Below are positions 25,496 to 34,443 of a stretch of DNA of 64,000 bases, piece after piece. Source of the DNA: JADHUC01 sp964623055 (lineage in GTDB: Bacteria > Planctomycetota > Planctomycetia > Pirellulales > Pirellulaceae); NCBI GenBank assembly GCA_964623055.1, contig CAZURK010000034.1, forward strand, positions 8,605 through 72,604. Reading direction: 5' to 3'. The notes beneath the pieces were generated by a model. The model made no database searches. It saw only the letters and a list, made by a program, of their open reading frames with translations, and was not told the origin of the DNA. Numbering within the stretch: the first letter of the stretch is position 1; each line of letters starts with the position of its first letter. The translations under genes and the position numbers were made by a program.

Positions 25496-26158
25496 GCCGT
25501 TGCGGGTTCGGGGCTGCTATCGCCCGCCGACGAACAGGCCGCGCGCGACACTCTCGTACTCGGCGCACACTTCCTGGCGCACCCGGACTACTGGAACACC
25601 GAGGTCGGGCTCTGTAGCGCCAATCCGAACATGACCAACTCCATCTACGTTCCCAGAGGGCTGGCGGCGCTCTTTCTGGACGGGCATCCCAAGTCGGAAG
25701 CCTGGCTCGCGGCCGCCGAGGCGGAGCTGCAACGGGAGCTGCGGGAGTGGGTCTCGCCTGGGGGCGCCTGGGTGGAGAATCCGCACTACGAGACGGCCTC
25801 AGCGGACGCGAGCGGCCTCTCGCTCCAAGGCGAACTGGCCTTTGCCCGCCAGAACCAGAACGGCACGGTACGGCTGGCCGTCCTGAAAGGTGCGGACGCA
25901 CAGGCCGCTTGGGGCCCATGGCGGCTCCAGACGAGCGGCACAGCCGCCGTCGAGATCGAAGGCTTGGCCGTCGCGGGCGAGGGAGAGGGCCCGACGACGT
26001 TGGTGCTCACGCTACCCCAAGACTACGGAGCCGCGCAACTGCTCGTAGACGATCGCCCGGCTAGTCACACGAGAGAAGGCGCCAACCTTACGCTCAAGCT
26101 GCCCCCCGGATGTCACACGTTTGCGCTGCGCCCCCTGCAAACCGACGATCCACACTGA
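25496..26158 (+). pseudogene. 5'-truncated remnant of a heparinase-like polysaccharide-active protein
   Basis: The frame is open from a TGA at 25493-25495 to the stop at 26158 and reads as protein from LLSPADEQAARDTLVLGAHF onward, well before its first ATG at 25631. The first 90 residues (LAHPDYWNTEVGLCSANPNM, REWVSPGGAWVENPHYE) resemble the alpha/alpha-barrel of heparinase II/III-type lyases; the rest (LSLQGELAFARQNQNGT, LTLKLPPGCHTFALRPL) resembles a C-terminal beta domain. The two parts seem joined directly, so the gene lost its start and probably its middle. It lies 15 nt after the cytochrome c fusion gene. Confidence 0.6.
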
Positions 26159-26564
26159 GCGGACATCGCTTTCGCGCTCAGGACACGCCCTCCTCGACAC
26201 CTTTGCCTTCCGGAACAACTGACCTCGGTGTGCCCCACCGAACGCACATAGCGAATGGCCGTTTCCTACATCGGGCGTGAACACCTCGTTCAATTGGCAA
26301 GGTGCAGTTACTGACACAGGACGGATACTCCTGAGCGCGCAAAGCTGTCGGCGCATCTAACGCAGGGCCAGGTGCGCACGCGGGAGTCGTCGCTCACAAC
26401 AGGGCAACCGCACTGCGTATACGACCTCTCGCTACGGACCCTCAAACCATCTGTTCCACCTGCCAAAGAGCCGCGGGCGCGCCGTAAATGGCACTGTTTG
26501 GTCCCGGTGCCCAGAATCAATGGCACTGGCGAAGAAATAGGACATCGAGATCCCATGTGTCGAG
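26159..26564. other. Intergenic stretch
   Basis: No gene seen. A 27-nt segment at 26294-26320 recurs at 61680-61706 (23 of 27 identical), and ATGGCACTG occurs twice at about 26487 and 26519. It separates a decayed gene from a convergent minus-strand gene. Confidence 0.4.
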
Positions 26565-27569
26565 CTACCTCAGCCCGACACGCTCCAGAGCTTTGTCCGC
26601 GGTCGGCACAATGGCAGCTCTGTCCAACTGACTGATCATTTCGGCGTGCTTCTCAAGTAGTCCGTTCAACCGTTTCGCCAACGTCTTCGGTATATCCTTG
26701 CCGAAGTGAAGCCTCGGCCATCCCACCAGTTCCAGCTCTTCCCACCGATAAAGTGGCATCTGCATCTCGACGGTCTTGACTTTTTCGGAGAACTCGCCAA
26801 ACGTCATCACCTCAATCCCAATGGCGACGGCGTTCGGGCCGGTGTCCTCGTAGCCCCGCTTTCCCCAGTAGCCGCAGTTGTGCTTGTACACGATGCCGAA
26901 GGTGATCCCTCGTCTGCCAATCGCGACGTCCTTGACGTCGGCAAACTGTGGATAGTCGGCGCTCACCGCAACCAACTCAGCCTTCAGGGACGCGAACACG
27001 TCGGCGAGTACGCGGATCTGCTCCGCGTCTTTGCCGGGCGGTTGGGGCGCCGGACCGGCTGCTCTCTTGGCGGTTTGTTCGACACCGGCACGCAGAAGTT
27101 CGATCTCAGCGTCCAGGCGGAAGTAGCGGGAACACGCTTCGTCGGCAAATGGAGCCTCCGACCGTTTTCGGTTCCTTCGGATCGCCGCGGCTTGCCGTTC
27201 GACGGTTCTGGCGAACTCCACTTTCTCCCGGAGGATTGCGACGCGATCCGTCGGAGGATCGATGACCTCCAGCCGAGCCTCGCCCGCTCGTCGGGCAGCC
27301 GCATAAACCTGATCGAGCGTGCCGATGCCTTGGAGCCAGAATGTGTAACGCTCGCGCAATTCACCCTGAGCTGCGTTATACCGCTGCTTGAGAAGCCGCG
27401 CAATGTGGCTGTCGCTGGCCTCCACCTTGAGGCTCCGAGGCTGCACAAATGCCGGCCATGCCTTTTCGTCGAGCCAGGATTTCTGATCACTTGTGTCATC
27501 GTCCGCCGCCGGCGCAACAGACACTGCCAAGAACGTCATGAAAGTCGCCACTGCAAATCGGAAAACCAT
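26565..27569 (-). CDS. Exported protein of unknown function
   Basis: A 334-residue protein with AAAGGAG before its ATG and a Sec signal (MVFRFAVATFMTFLAVSVAPA). Residues about 50-180 are strongly helical and charged (LLKQRYNAAQGELRERYTFW, AAARRAGEARLEV), a pattern seen near the start of many planctomycete secreted proteins; the C-terminal 150 residues mix strands and helices (VVYKHNCGYWGKRGYEDTGP, PRLHFGKDIPKTLAKRLNGL). I do not recognise the family. It lies 69 nt downstream of the large M56 gene on the same strand and may be read from the blaI promoter. Confidence 0.7.
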   Translation of the reverse strand: MVFRFAVATFMTFLAVSVAPAADDDTSDQKSWLDEKAWPAFVQPRSLKVEASDSHIARLLKQRYNAAQGELRERYTFWLQGIGTLDQVYAAARRAGEARLEVIDPPTDRVAILREKVEFARTVERQAAAIRRNRKRSEAPFADEACSRYFRLDAEIELLRAGVEQTAKRAAGPAPQPPGKDAEQIRVLADVFASLKAELVAVSADYPQFADVKDVAIGRRGITFGIVYKHNCGYWGKRGYEDTGPNAVAIGIEVMTFGEFSEKVKTVEMQMPLYRWEELELVGWPRLHFGKDIPKTLAKRLNGLLEKHAEMISQLDRAAIVPTADKALERVGLR

Positions 27570-27638
27570 CGTGTTTCTCCTTTCGATTTGAACGCTCCGC
27601 GAAGGAACGATGGCGTGAGCCCTGCCCTGTCCGCTCGC

Positions 27639-30600
27639 TCAACGCAGCATGCCTTGGCTCGATCCTAGGTAGAAGGTGAAGTAGACGAGCAGTCGGACTT
27701 TAGCCTCTGACTCCTGGAGCTGTTGGGCGAGCTTCCGCAATCGTTCGATTTCGGCTGGCGTGTGGGCGGCACGGGGAAACGTCATCGTCACCACTCCATC
27801 AGGGGCGGTTGTGAACTCGATCAGTCCTGCAAGCTCGTCGGGGATCTCCTTTTCGGGCGGCTTGATCCACGGCGCCCGTGCAATGTCCTCTACGTTCTTG
27901 CCGGGCAGCGGCAGGTAGATCGCTCGGAACGGTGCGCTGTTTCCGGCATTTGCTGTCCAAACGAATCCCGAGAGCTTCCGCTTTGCATCCGGAAGGAGAC
28001 GACGTATCTGATCGTTTTGCTCCGGCAGATGCCGCAGCAGCCACACGTCGGCACTTGTGTCCACGTACTTCCACTCCGGAAGGTCCACCGGAAGCGCAAA
28101 ATCGCCGGGACCGGCTCGCATGCGAGCAAGGAATTGACTGAGGTACACATCACTAAACGCCGTGATCATCGTGGCCGCATTCGGAAATACAACGTACTGA
28201 CCCTGCCACGGCTTGGGTTCCCCTTCCATGCCGCTACGATCGGGCGGAAATACGTACACGTCATGACCGGACATAGACCGGACGTCTTCGCTTGCGATGC
28301 GAAGTTGCTCACACAGTTCTTGCAGTTTCTTCTCGGACAATTCATCGTCGAAGCGGATAAGTGACGCTCCTTCCTGTCGTAGACTGCCAAACGCGCTGAC
28401 CACTTCGTAGTTGCGGCCGCCGTGAATCGCCCATCTCACTCGTTGTTCCGACAAGGCGTCTCTGATCGGATCGGGTAAGGGCCAAACAGCCAACAGGCGA
28501 CCGGTTCTTGCCGGCCCCAGTGTCTTGCGTGCCTGCGGCCGTGCATCGGGCAAACTGAAATCCTTGGCGACGATCAACGTCTCGGTGTCTACGGGCAGCC
28601 AACGGAGGGCCGTCGAGACATAGTCGGGCAGTCCAGCGAATTCGCGTGGGGCAGGTGGGCCGGGTTTCTGACTCGTCTGCCCGACCGGCGTTTTCTGGCC
28701 CTGTCCACTATTTGCCCCTGGGGCTCCCGACTCGGCGGGCTTGTCGCTCGGGGGAGTCGGTTGTTTCGCATCCGGAACGTTTTCGTTCTTGCCAAACGTT
28801 GCCGACGCCGGCCAACGTAATTTCAGATCGCCGCTCAATTCGCGCGGCGTCTTACCCAAGGAATTGCGAGCCGCAACGTCCGCCCCATGATCGATCAGTA
28901 ATTGAGCCGTCTCCGCATGCTTTTCATCAACGGCATAGTGTAACGGCGTCCAAGCGCTTTTCGTTCCTGCATTGACGTTTGCGCCGCGGTCGAGGAGAAG
29001 GCTCGCTGTTTTCGTTTTGCCTTTCATGGCCGCCCACATCAGCGGTGTTCGGCCGTAGATGTCGGTGGCATCGATCTTCGCTTGGTTATCCAGAAGGACC
29101 CGCACGACCTCCACGCGTCCCCAGGAGGCGGCGTATTGCAGCGGCGTGCCCTGGAACTTCGCCTGCCGGACGTTGACGTCGGCCCCTGATTCGAGCAACT
29201 CGGTCGCCCGGTCCACATGTCCACCGCTGGCGGCGCGGTGAAGAGACGCGAAGCCTCGGTCGTCCAGGCGATCCACGGCCGGAGACGGGGGCTTGGCGAT
29301 CCTGTCGTTCGACTCAGATGACGGCTCTGAACCGTCGGGACTTTTCCCGCCCTTTGTTGGCTTCGGCCAATTGAACTCCGTCGTCCGGTAGTACTTGCAG
29401 ATCTTCTCGAAAGCCGAGTCGCTGGCGTCCTCGTCTCTCCACACATGAAGAACGAGCGACCCTTTTCTAATGAACGCGGGGTGCTTGCCGTCACGTGCGG
29501 GTATTTTGGCGAATCGATCTGCGAGTCGCTTGCCGGCTTGGCCGTCGGAAAAGGCCAAAGCGTAGACTCCTATTTCAATCCCCTTTCGCGCTCCGGCTTC
29601 CTCATACACAACGGTAACGGCGGCTTGCACTTCTTTGAGCTGCAAGGGGTCGACGATGCCGAAGAACGCGGCAACGTGCGCGACTTGCTTCCTGTCCAGC
29701 ACGACGCCTTTGGGAGCAAGCAAAGCCCCTCTGGGCTCGCTCAGTTTGCAGCCGTCTGGTAGGTCGGCGGGTGCAATCGTGAGGAATCGCTCGACTTCAG
29801 AGTAGGCATTCTTCGCCTTGAGCGACGCCTCGGCCTCCGGATCGGTCAGGCCGTCGATTTCCAGGGAGGCAGTTTCGGTCTCCGCGTCGATGGCCAACCG
29901 AAGCTTGATGCGGTGCTGGCCAGATCGTTCGAACGAAATGGGCGTGGAGCGAACTTCCCGTCGCCGACCGTACTCCGCGACAAAACGCACGGCTCGCCCC
30001 GGCGGTATCCGCTTGAACTGGAAATCGCCCTGATGGTCGGTGAAGTCGGAACCCAGTCTTTCGTCTTGGTTGACGGTGATATGCACTCTCTTCTTGACCG
30101 GCGGAACGCCCTGACCGTCAACGAGCTTGCCAGCGATCACCACTTCGGGGACCATCACGAAATCGATGCGATGAGGCTGGTTCGGCAGAACGACCCGCGA
30201 GGGATCCTTCCGCAGATACCTGTACTGCTCCCAATCCTGCTCTTGAGGCGGCCGAGTGGCCACAACAACGCCCGCGTGGCGGTTGAGGTTCTTTTCGACG
30301 TAGCCATCCTTCCAGACGCGGAAACTTCCGCTTTGCAGAAGGGGCGGGGTCGGTGGGCGAAGACCAGTGCTTCTGCCGCTGTAGCGCAGCGTGTAGTTCC
30401 CTTGAGCGTCCGTCGTTGCGCCGCGCCACCCTTCGATGGTTCCTCCGCTGCCCACATACACGTAGATGCCGACGCCCTCGATCGGTTTCCCTTGGTCGTC
30501 CGTCACCGTACCCCTCGTCACGTAGGGCCATCGCGTGGCGATCTCGTCTTTGGCAAGCGGGGCCGGACGCATACGCACCGAGATCTCTTTGTCCTCTCCA

Positions 30601-32603
30601 GCCACGATTTCGACCTCCGAGATAGCCCGATCGGCGACGTATCTTGGCTGGTCGGGATGTAGCGATCGGACGGAGGCGTGGAGCGTATATTTTCCTGGGG
30701 GCAGATCGGCGAACTTGAAGACGTCGCCGGACAGCGACGAGCGGAGTTTCTCGGACGGTGATTTGGAGTCGCCAGTACGAGTGAGTTCGACGCCGCCGTA
30801 CGAGAACGGTTTTTCCGTAGCCGGATCGATCAGGCGGACGTCCAGGGAGGATCCTTTTGATTGGTCAGCCCGGACCTTGGATGCCGTCACGCCTGACGGG
30901 CGTTTGGCAGTCATCAGGATGCGGCCGGAGCCTTCCTCCGTCGTGAAGTCCGTTGGCCGGCGTCCCTCTTCCACGGGTTCAACCGTACTGAAACAAATAG
31001 TCAGTTCGTTTTTCTTCAGTGAGTAGATCCCCAGTCTGCGCGTATCAGAGTCCTCCCTGGAAAAGTCGATCTGTTTCGGATCGGTGTCCGGGGAAACCTT
31101 GATCCGCCAGTGTTTCTCCCGGCCGTTGGCGTACTTCCATGTGAAGCGATCTCCCGCAATGACAATCGAGAAACTGCCGGCTTGCGTACGGGTTGTCCGG
31201 TTGAATTCCTCGTCTGATGTACGGAAAGAGGTTGCTCGCCACGTCCCCTGGAGCAACTCGATAGCCGAGTCGCCCTGAGCGTTTGAGTCCTCTTTGGGAT
31301 CGTCCGCCGAGACGTGCTGTTTCCTCGCCGTGTTTGCTGCTTTGCCGCTCGATTCGCTCTCGACATCACCGGACAAGGGTTTGTTTTTTGGAGGCTTACT
31401 CTGGGCGACGGCGATCAGCACGATACCGAGGCAGGCAGTCGCCATCACCGCGACCATTGCCGAGCGTCCGGCAAATTGCCGTGACGGGGATCGCTGATCC
31501 TGCAGATGAATGATCCGCCGTATGCGTGCCAGGAAACGGCCTCCTGTGGCTGCCACGGCACGGTGGGACGGAGTACGAACGATTTCGGCCAGGGCGACCA
31601 AGGACCGGGCGTATACATCACGTCTTTGACAAACACGGATGGCCAAATCGTCGGCACAGAATTCTCGTTCGGAACGAATTCGGCACGACAACCACCATAC
31701 GGCCGGGTGATAGAACAACAGTGTTTCGACGACCGTTTGGACGAGATTCACCAGATAGTCATGGCGTCTCACATGAGCTAGTTCATGCGCCAACACAGCC
31801 TCCAATTCACCAGGTGCAAGTCCCGTCAAGATGCTGGCCGGAAGCACCAACGCCGGCTTGAGCCAACCAATGACCATGGGGGCGGCGGCTTTCAGTGTTT
31901 GCCGAACGACAACCGCTCGGTGGATCCCCAATCGCCGTGCAATCCGCCCAACGAGAGCCAAGACGTCATCAGACGGTGTCGCACCCCTGCCACGGAGCAT
32001 CTGAGACAGCGACCACCCGGCCAAATGCCACACCGACAACACCGCGACCCCGACAAGCCAGATCCAAAAGAACCGCTGTAGGACCGACGTGTGGGCCCAC
32101 GGTGCTGGCGACGGCGCAACGGCCGCCCCTTCGTCTGGTTCGGGGCTGACGGGAACGTCTTCCCCGCGCGTATCCATGGTGATCGCTGGCTCGACTTCCA
32201 TCGTCGATGGGGCTGGCGAATCGGCCACTATCACAGTTAGGTCTCCAAAGTGTTCGCGAGGCGCTTCAAGGAACCCGTCGCTTGCTTCAACGGCCGAGTT
32301 TGGATGAGCGGCTGTGTCGGCGGGCGGCGCGATGACCAACAGGTTCACCACGGGCAGCACGCACATGACCAATAAGCCAAAACACGCGATCGCATACCGC
32401 AGACTTGCACGCGTGCTCCCAAGTGCCGGTGAGGAGTCATCCGCTGCAACCATCTTGTCAGACGACACTTGGTCACGAAGGAGGCGGAGGATCGCTGCCA
32501 GCACGATAGCAATCAGCGTGCCTTGCCACAGAAAGTGAAGCAAAGCCAAAGCCACATATTGTGTGGCCGACGGTGAAATCCAATCAAACACATGGCCACT
32601 CAT
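27639..32603 (-). CDS. BlaR1-type M56 metallopeptidase with TIGR03067, Ig-like and ankyrin domains
   Basis: A 1654-residue membrane protein. Start at 32603 overlaps the blaI stop as ATGA. Residues 1-410 are an M56 domain: membrane helices near 15-38, 70-95, 180-200 and 385-405, zinc motif H273-ELA-H277 and a downstream ADD/REFCADD element. In BlaR1/MecR1 this domain cleaves the partner repressor. There is no penicillin-binding sensor; instead come a TIGR03067 (lipocalin-like) domain (about 450-565), two carboxypeptidase-regulatory-like beta domains (about 690 and 820), four ankyrin repeats (about 1110-1265), a Pro-rich linker and an unrecognised 350-residue C-terminal domain. A signal-sensing role for the extracytoplasmic part is inferred. 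The fusion is exceptionally long for this family. Confidence 0.9.
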   Translation of the reverse strand: MSGHVFDWISPSATQYVALALLHFLWQGTLIAIVLAAILRLLRDQVSSDKMVAADDSSPALGSTRASLRYAIACFGLLVMCVLPVVNLLVIAPPADTAAHPNSAVEASDGFLEAPREHFGDLTVIVADSPAPSTMEVEPAITMDTRGEDVPVSPEPDEGAAVAPSPAPWAHTSVLQRFFWIWLVGVAVLSVWHLAGWSLSQMLRGRGATPSDDVLALVGRIARRLGIHRAVVVRQTLKAAAPMVIGWLKPALVLPASILTGLAPGELEAVLAHELAHVRRHDYLVNLVQTVVETLLFYHPAVWWLSCRIRSEREFCADDLAIRVCQRRDVYARSLVALAEIVRTPSHRAVAATGGRFLARIRRIIHLQDQRSPSRQFAGRSAMVAVMATACLGIVLIAVAQSKPPKNKPLSGDVESESSGKAANTARKQHVSADDPKEDSNAQGDSAIELLQGTWRATSFRTSDEEFNRTTRTQAGSFSIVIAGDRFTWKYANGREKHWRIKVSPDTDPKQIDFSREDSDTRRLGIYSLKKNELTICFSTVEPVEEGRRPTDFTTEEGSGRILMTAKRPSGVTASKVRADQSKGSSLDVRLIDPATEKPFSYGGVELTRTGDSKSPSEKLRSSLSGDVFKFADLPPGKYTLHASVRSLHPDQPRYVADRAISEVEIVAGEDKEISVRMRPAPLAKDEIATRWPYVTRGTVTDDQGKPIEGVGIYVYVGSGGTIEGWRGATTDAQGNYTLRYSGRSTGLRPPTPPLLQSGSFRVWKDGYVEKNLNRHAGVVVATRPPQEQDWEQYRYLRKDPSRVVLPNQPHRIDFVMVPEVVIAGKLVDGQGVPPVKKRVHITVNQDERLGSDFTDHQGDFQFKRIPPGRAVRFVAEYGRRREVRSTPISFERSGQHRIKLRLAIDAETETASLEIDGLTDPEAEASLKAKNAYSEVERFLTIAPADLPDGCKLSEPRGALLAPKGVVLDRKQVAHVAAFFGIVDPLQLKEVQAAVTVVYEEAGARKGIEIGVYALAFSDGQAGKRLADRFAKIPARDGKHPAFIRKGSLVLHVWRDEDASDSAFEKICKYYRTTEFNWPKPTKGGKSPDGSEPSSESNDRIAKPPSPAVDRLDDRGFASLHRAASGGHVDRATELLESGADVNVRQAKFQGTPLQYAASWGRVEVVRVLLDNQAKIDATDIYGRTPLMWAAMKGKTKTASLLLDRGANVNAGTKSAWTPLHYAVDEKHAETAQLLIDHGADVAARNSLGKTPRELSGDLKLRWPASATFGKNENVPDAKQPTPPSDKPAESGAPGANSGQGQKTPVGQTSQKPGPPAPREFAGLPDYVSTALRWLPVDTETLIVAKDFSLPDARPQARKTLGPARTGRLLAVWPLPDPIRDALSEQRVRWAIHGGRNYEVVSAFGSLRQEGASLIRFDDELSEKKLQELCEQLRIASEDVRSMSGHDVYVFPPDRSGMEGEPKPWQGQYVVFPNAATMITAFSDVYLSQFLARMRAGPGDFALPVDLPEWKYVDTSADVWLLRHLPEQNDQIRRLLPDAKRKLSGFVWTANAGNSAPFRAIYLPLPGKNVEDIARAPWIKPPEKEIPDELAGLIEFTTAPDGVVTMTFPRAAHTPAEIERLRKLAQQLQESEAKVRLLVYFTFYLGSSQGMLR

Positions 32604-32986
32604 TTCTTGTTCTCCCACTGCCTGAGCAGGCGCTTGATTTGTGCGAGTTCCTCGTCAGTGACTTTGCCCGAGTTCAGTGCATGGACCACCATCTTTTGCA
32701 CCGAGCCCTGAAACACGCGATCGATAAAGCTGTTGACCAGCGACTCCTCCGTCTCGGCCTCCTCCAGAACCGCGGAGTAGACGTGCGAACGTCGCGAGTC
32801 GTCCCGGTCAACAAGCCGCTTCTCGGCCATCACCTGCAACTGCTTAAGCGTCGTCGTGTACCGTGTCCGCGCGTCGCCGCCGAGCGCTTCATGGACCGCA
32901 CGTACAGTGCTTGGCCCACAGTTCCACAGCACCCGCAGGATCGCCAGTTCCGCTTCGGTTGGCTGTGCTTTCTTGGATTTGGACAT
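32600..32986 (-). CDS. blaI: BlaI/MecI/CopY-family transcriptional repressor
   Basis: A 128-residue winged-helix repressor. The start at 32986 gives the family's usual length (MSKSKKAQPTEAELAILRVL); the frame extends upstream into the operator region and is not used. Recognition helix region RYTTTLKQLQVMAEKRLVDR and the C-terminal dimerisation helices are intact. In this family the dimer blocks its own promoter and is cleaved by the partner M56 protease, here encoded next with a 4-nt ATGA overlap. Two dyad operators upstream (33019-33034 and 33050-33065) show autoregulation. The regulated genes besides this operon cannot be told from the window; beta-lactam resistance is not implied. Confidence 0.95.
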   Translation of the reverse strand: MSKSKKAQPTEAELAILRVLWNCGPSTVRAVHEALGGDARTRYTTTLKQLQVMAEKRLVDRDDSRRSHVYSAVLEEAETEESLVNSFIDRVFQGSVQKMVVHALNSGKVTDEELAQIKRLLRQWENKK

Positions 32987-33018
32987 TCCGTGCTCCGATA
33001 ACCGAGGTGACTGCGTGA

Positions 33019-33034
33019 TACGATGCCGGTCGTA
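33019..33034. promoter_or_regulatory. BlaI operator, copy 2 (downstream of -10)
   Basis: TACGATGCCGGTCGTA, a dyad with TACGA/TCGTA half-sites, the same as 33050-33065 except in the centre. It lies 31 nt from the first copy, just after the expected transcription start, so a bound repressor would block elongation or cooperate with the first site. Confidence 0.8.
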
Positions 33035-33043
33035 CTTTCGTGA

Positions 33044-33072
33044 ATCATATACGATGGGAGTCGTACTTTCAA
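33044..33072 (-). promoter_or_regulatory. Sigma-70-type promoter of blaI-M56 operon
   Basis: On the minus strand TTGAAA (33067-33072) and TATGAT (33044-33049) are separated by exactly 17 nt. The spacer is filled by the operator TACGACTCCCATCGTA. Transcription would start near 33037, leaving a leader of about 50 nt before the blaI ATG. Confidence 0.82.
33050..33065. promoter_or_regulatory. BlaI operator, copy 1 (in promoter spacer)
   Basis: TACGATGGGAGTCGTA on the plus strand, a dyad with TACGA/TCGTA half-sites filling the -35/-10 spacer. Its twin is at 33019-33034. The flanking CTTTC is also shared, so the repeat covers about 21 nt. Confidence 0.85.
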
Positions 33073-33145
33073 GGGCTAAGGTGAGAAGTTCTTCTCCGCG
33101 AATCCCCAAGATGAACTGCCGTCTCTCCACCGCCGAACGTGGCGC

Positions 33146-33775
33146 TCACCTGCTGGGAACCGTAGAGCGAGGAGCGGGCGGCGCGAGTGCAGCGGCCTTG
33201 TTGTGCACAATCTCCCCGATGTAGATCAGCCCCGGTAGGCAACTCTGACCGCAGGGGATGCCACGTTCGAGCAGAGCATGCCCTGCGGCCGGGAAGTACG
33301 TGCCGAACGAGCCGGGCTTCTTACGGCACATCCGGTAGAGCGCCGATTGCTGGTCCTTGGCCATGGCTTTGATCTCAGCCGTGTCGTATTCCGCCAGGAA
33401 TTGCCTTACCTCCCGGAGCACCTCCTCTGTATACGGGCGGGACAGGTTCCGAAGGGCTTGGGGATTGGTGAACTCGAACCTCCTGCTCTTCTGGGCAAGG
33501 GCGTGGCGGATGGCATGCTCCCAGGCGGTGGACCCTCTCAACCCGAGCTCCCACACAAGGGCATGCACCAAGCTGAACGAGAACACGCAGACATCCTCCG
33601 CTCTGCCGTTCCGCTTGTCGACTACGGTCACCAAGACGTAGCTCGGGGCCGTAGTCCCGTTACGAAGCGCGTTCTCCCACTGTCTTTCGGACACCCCCGT
33701 TGTTCTCTCAGCGCCATACGCGCAGATGCAGGAACCGAGCAGAGCGGTCACGAGCATGGTGGTTTGCCAGTTCAT
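33146..33775 (-). CDS. Exported protein of unknown function
   Basis: A 209-residue protein starting at 33775 (AGAGGA upstream, signal MNWQTTMLVTALLGSCICAYG). The mature part is mixed alpha/beta with a CRKKPGSFGTYFPAAGHALL segment and a C-x3-C pair (GIPCGQSCLPG). No catalytic motif stands out and I do not recognise the family. It lies upstream of blaI on the same strand, with the blaI promoter between them, so it has its own promoter. Confidence 0.65.
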   Translation of the reverse strand: MNWQTTMLVTALLGSCICAYGAERTTGVSERQWENALRNGTTAPSYVLVTVVDKRNGRAEDVCVFSFSLVHALVWELGLRGSTAWEHAIRHALAQKSRRFEFTNPQALRNLSRPYTEEVLREVRQFLAEYDTAEIKAMAKDQQSALYRMCRKKPGSFGTYFPAAGHALLERGIPCGQSCLPGLIYIGEIVHNKAAALAPPAPRSTVPSR

Positions 33776-34443
33776 ATGGGTTTGTCCTCTGCACAACGAT
33801 TGCGTTCTGTGCTGTTTACAGTCACGATCCGGTAAGCAGCGGAAGAGGAAACCACGAGGAATTTTTCGCCGTCACCGAGATCGCCAGGGTCCGATCAGCT
33901 CACGCTCTGCGACAGGCACATAATCACAAAGTTGTGCCTCACGGAACGCCCAATCCGAATCAAACGCCATCACGATTGTAGCGTTGTCGCGATAGACGAA
34001 ACAAACCCAATTCTTTCAGTGGTAGTCGGTCTCGACACCTGGGTGGCAGAAGAAGACCGCTTCAAGGCGCTTACCGCCGCCCTACGATGGCGCACCGCGT
34101 GCATCTAGATTTTGGATGCGTTAACGTGCGTCGGCGTGTCGCCCCCCGCACTTTTGGACTGCGCAAAAGATACCGACGACACGCCTGCGCAGATTCGACC
34201 TTATCGGAGGGCCGCAATGTACTGGGTCCGAATGCGTCGTCGCAATGATGACATCCGCTCCCTGGCCTGTTAGCCCCAAAGTGCATGAGGAGGGCGTGAC
34301 CTGTGTTAGTTAGCAAATTGCGGTTCGATACACTGGGGTCGACCGAAGCGCGCTGGGAAAAGCCTTCTTGCAGAACGGTCGCCGAAAGACAGTGGGAGAC
34401 GGCGAAACGGTCTACACCATGAACTGTGTCTAGCCTAGATCGG
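33776..34443. other. Intergenic stretch with hairpin and dispersed repeat
   Basis: No gene seen in 668 nt. A 7-bp hairpin AGGCACA...TGTGCCT lies at 33914-33939. The segment around 34146-34203 recurs at about 37301-37366 (see the repeat entries). Open frames here have no start signals. Confidence 0.4.
34175..34203 (+). repeat. Dispersed repeat, copy 1
   Basis: A 29-nt core beginning GACGACACGCCTGCGCAGAT matches 37338-37366 in 25-26 positions, and weaker similarity extends about 30 nt upstream (CCCGCAC...CGCAA). Neither copy lies in a gene. Confidence 0.5.

Noticed and set aside
27639..32986. Beta-lactam resistance operon
   Set aside because: The M56 protein has no penicillin-binding sensor domain and no beta-lactamase gene is present; BlaI/M56 pairs of this type are common in planctomycetes with other roles.
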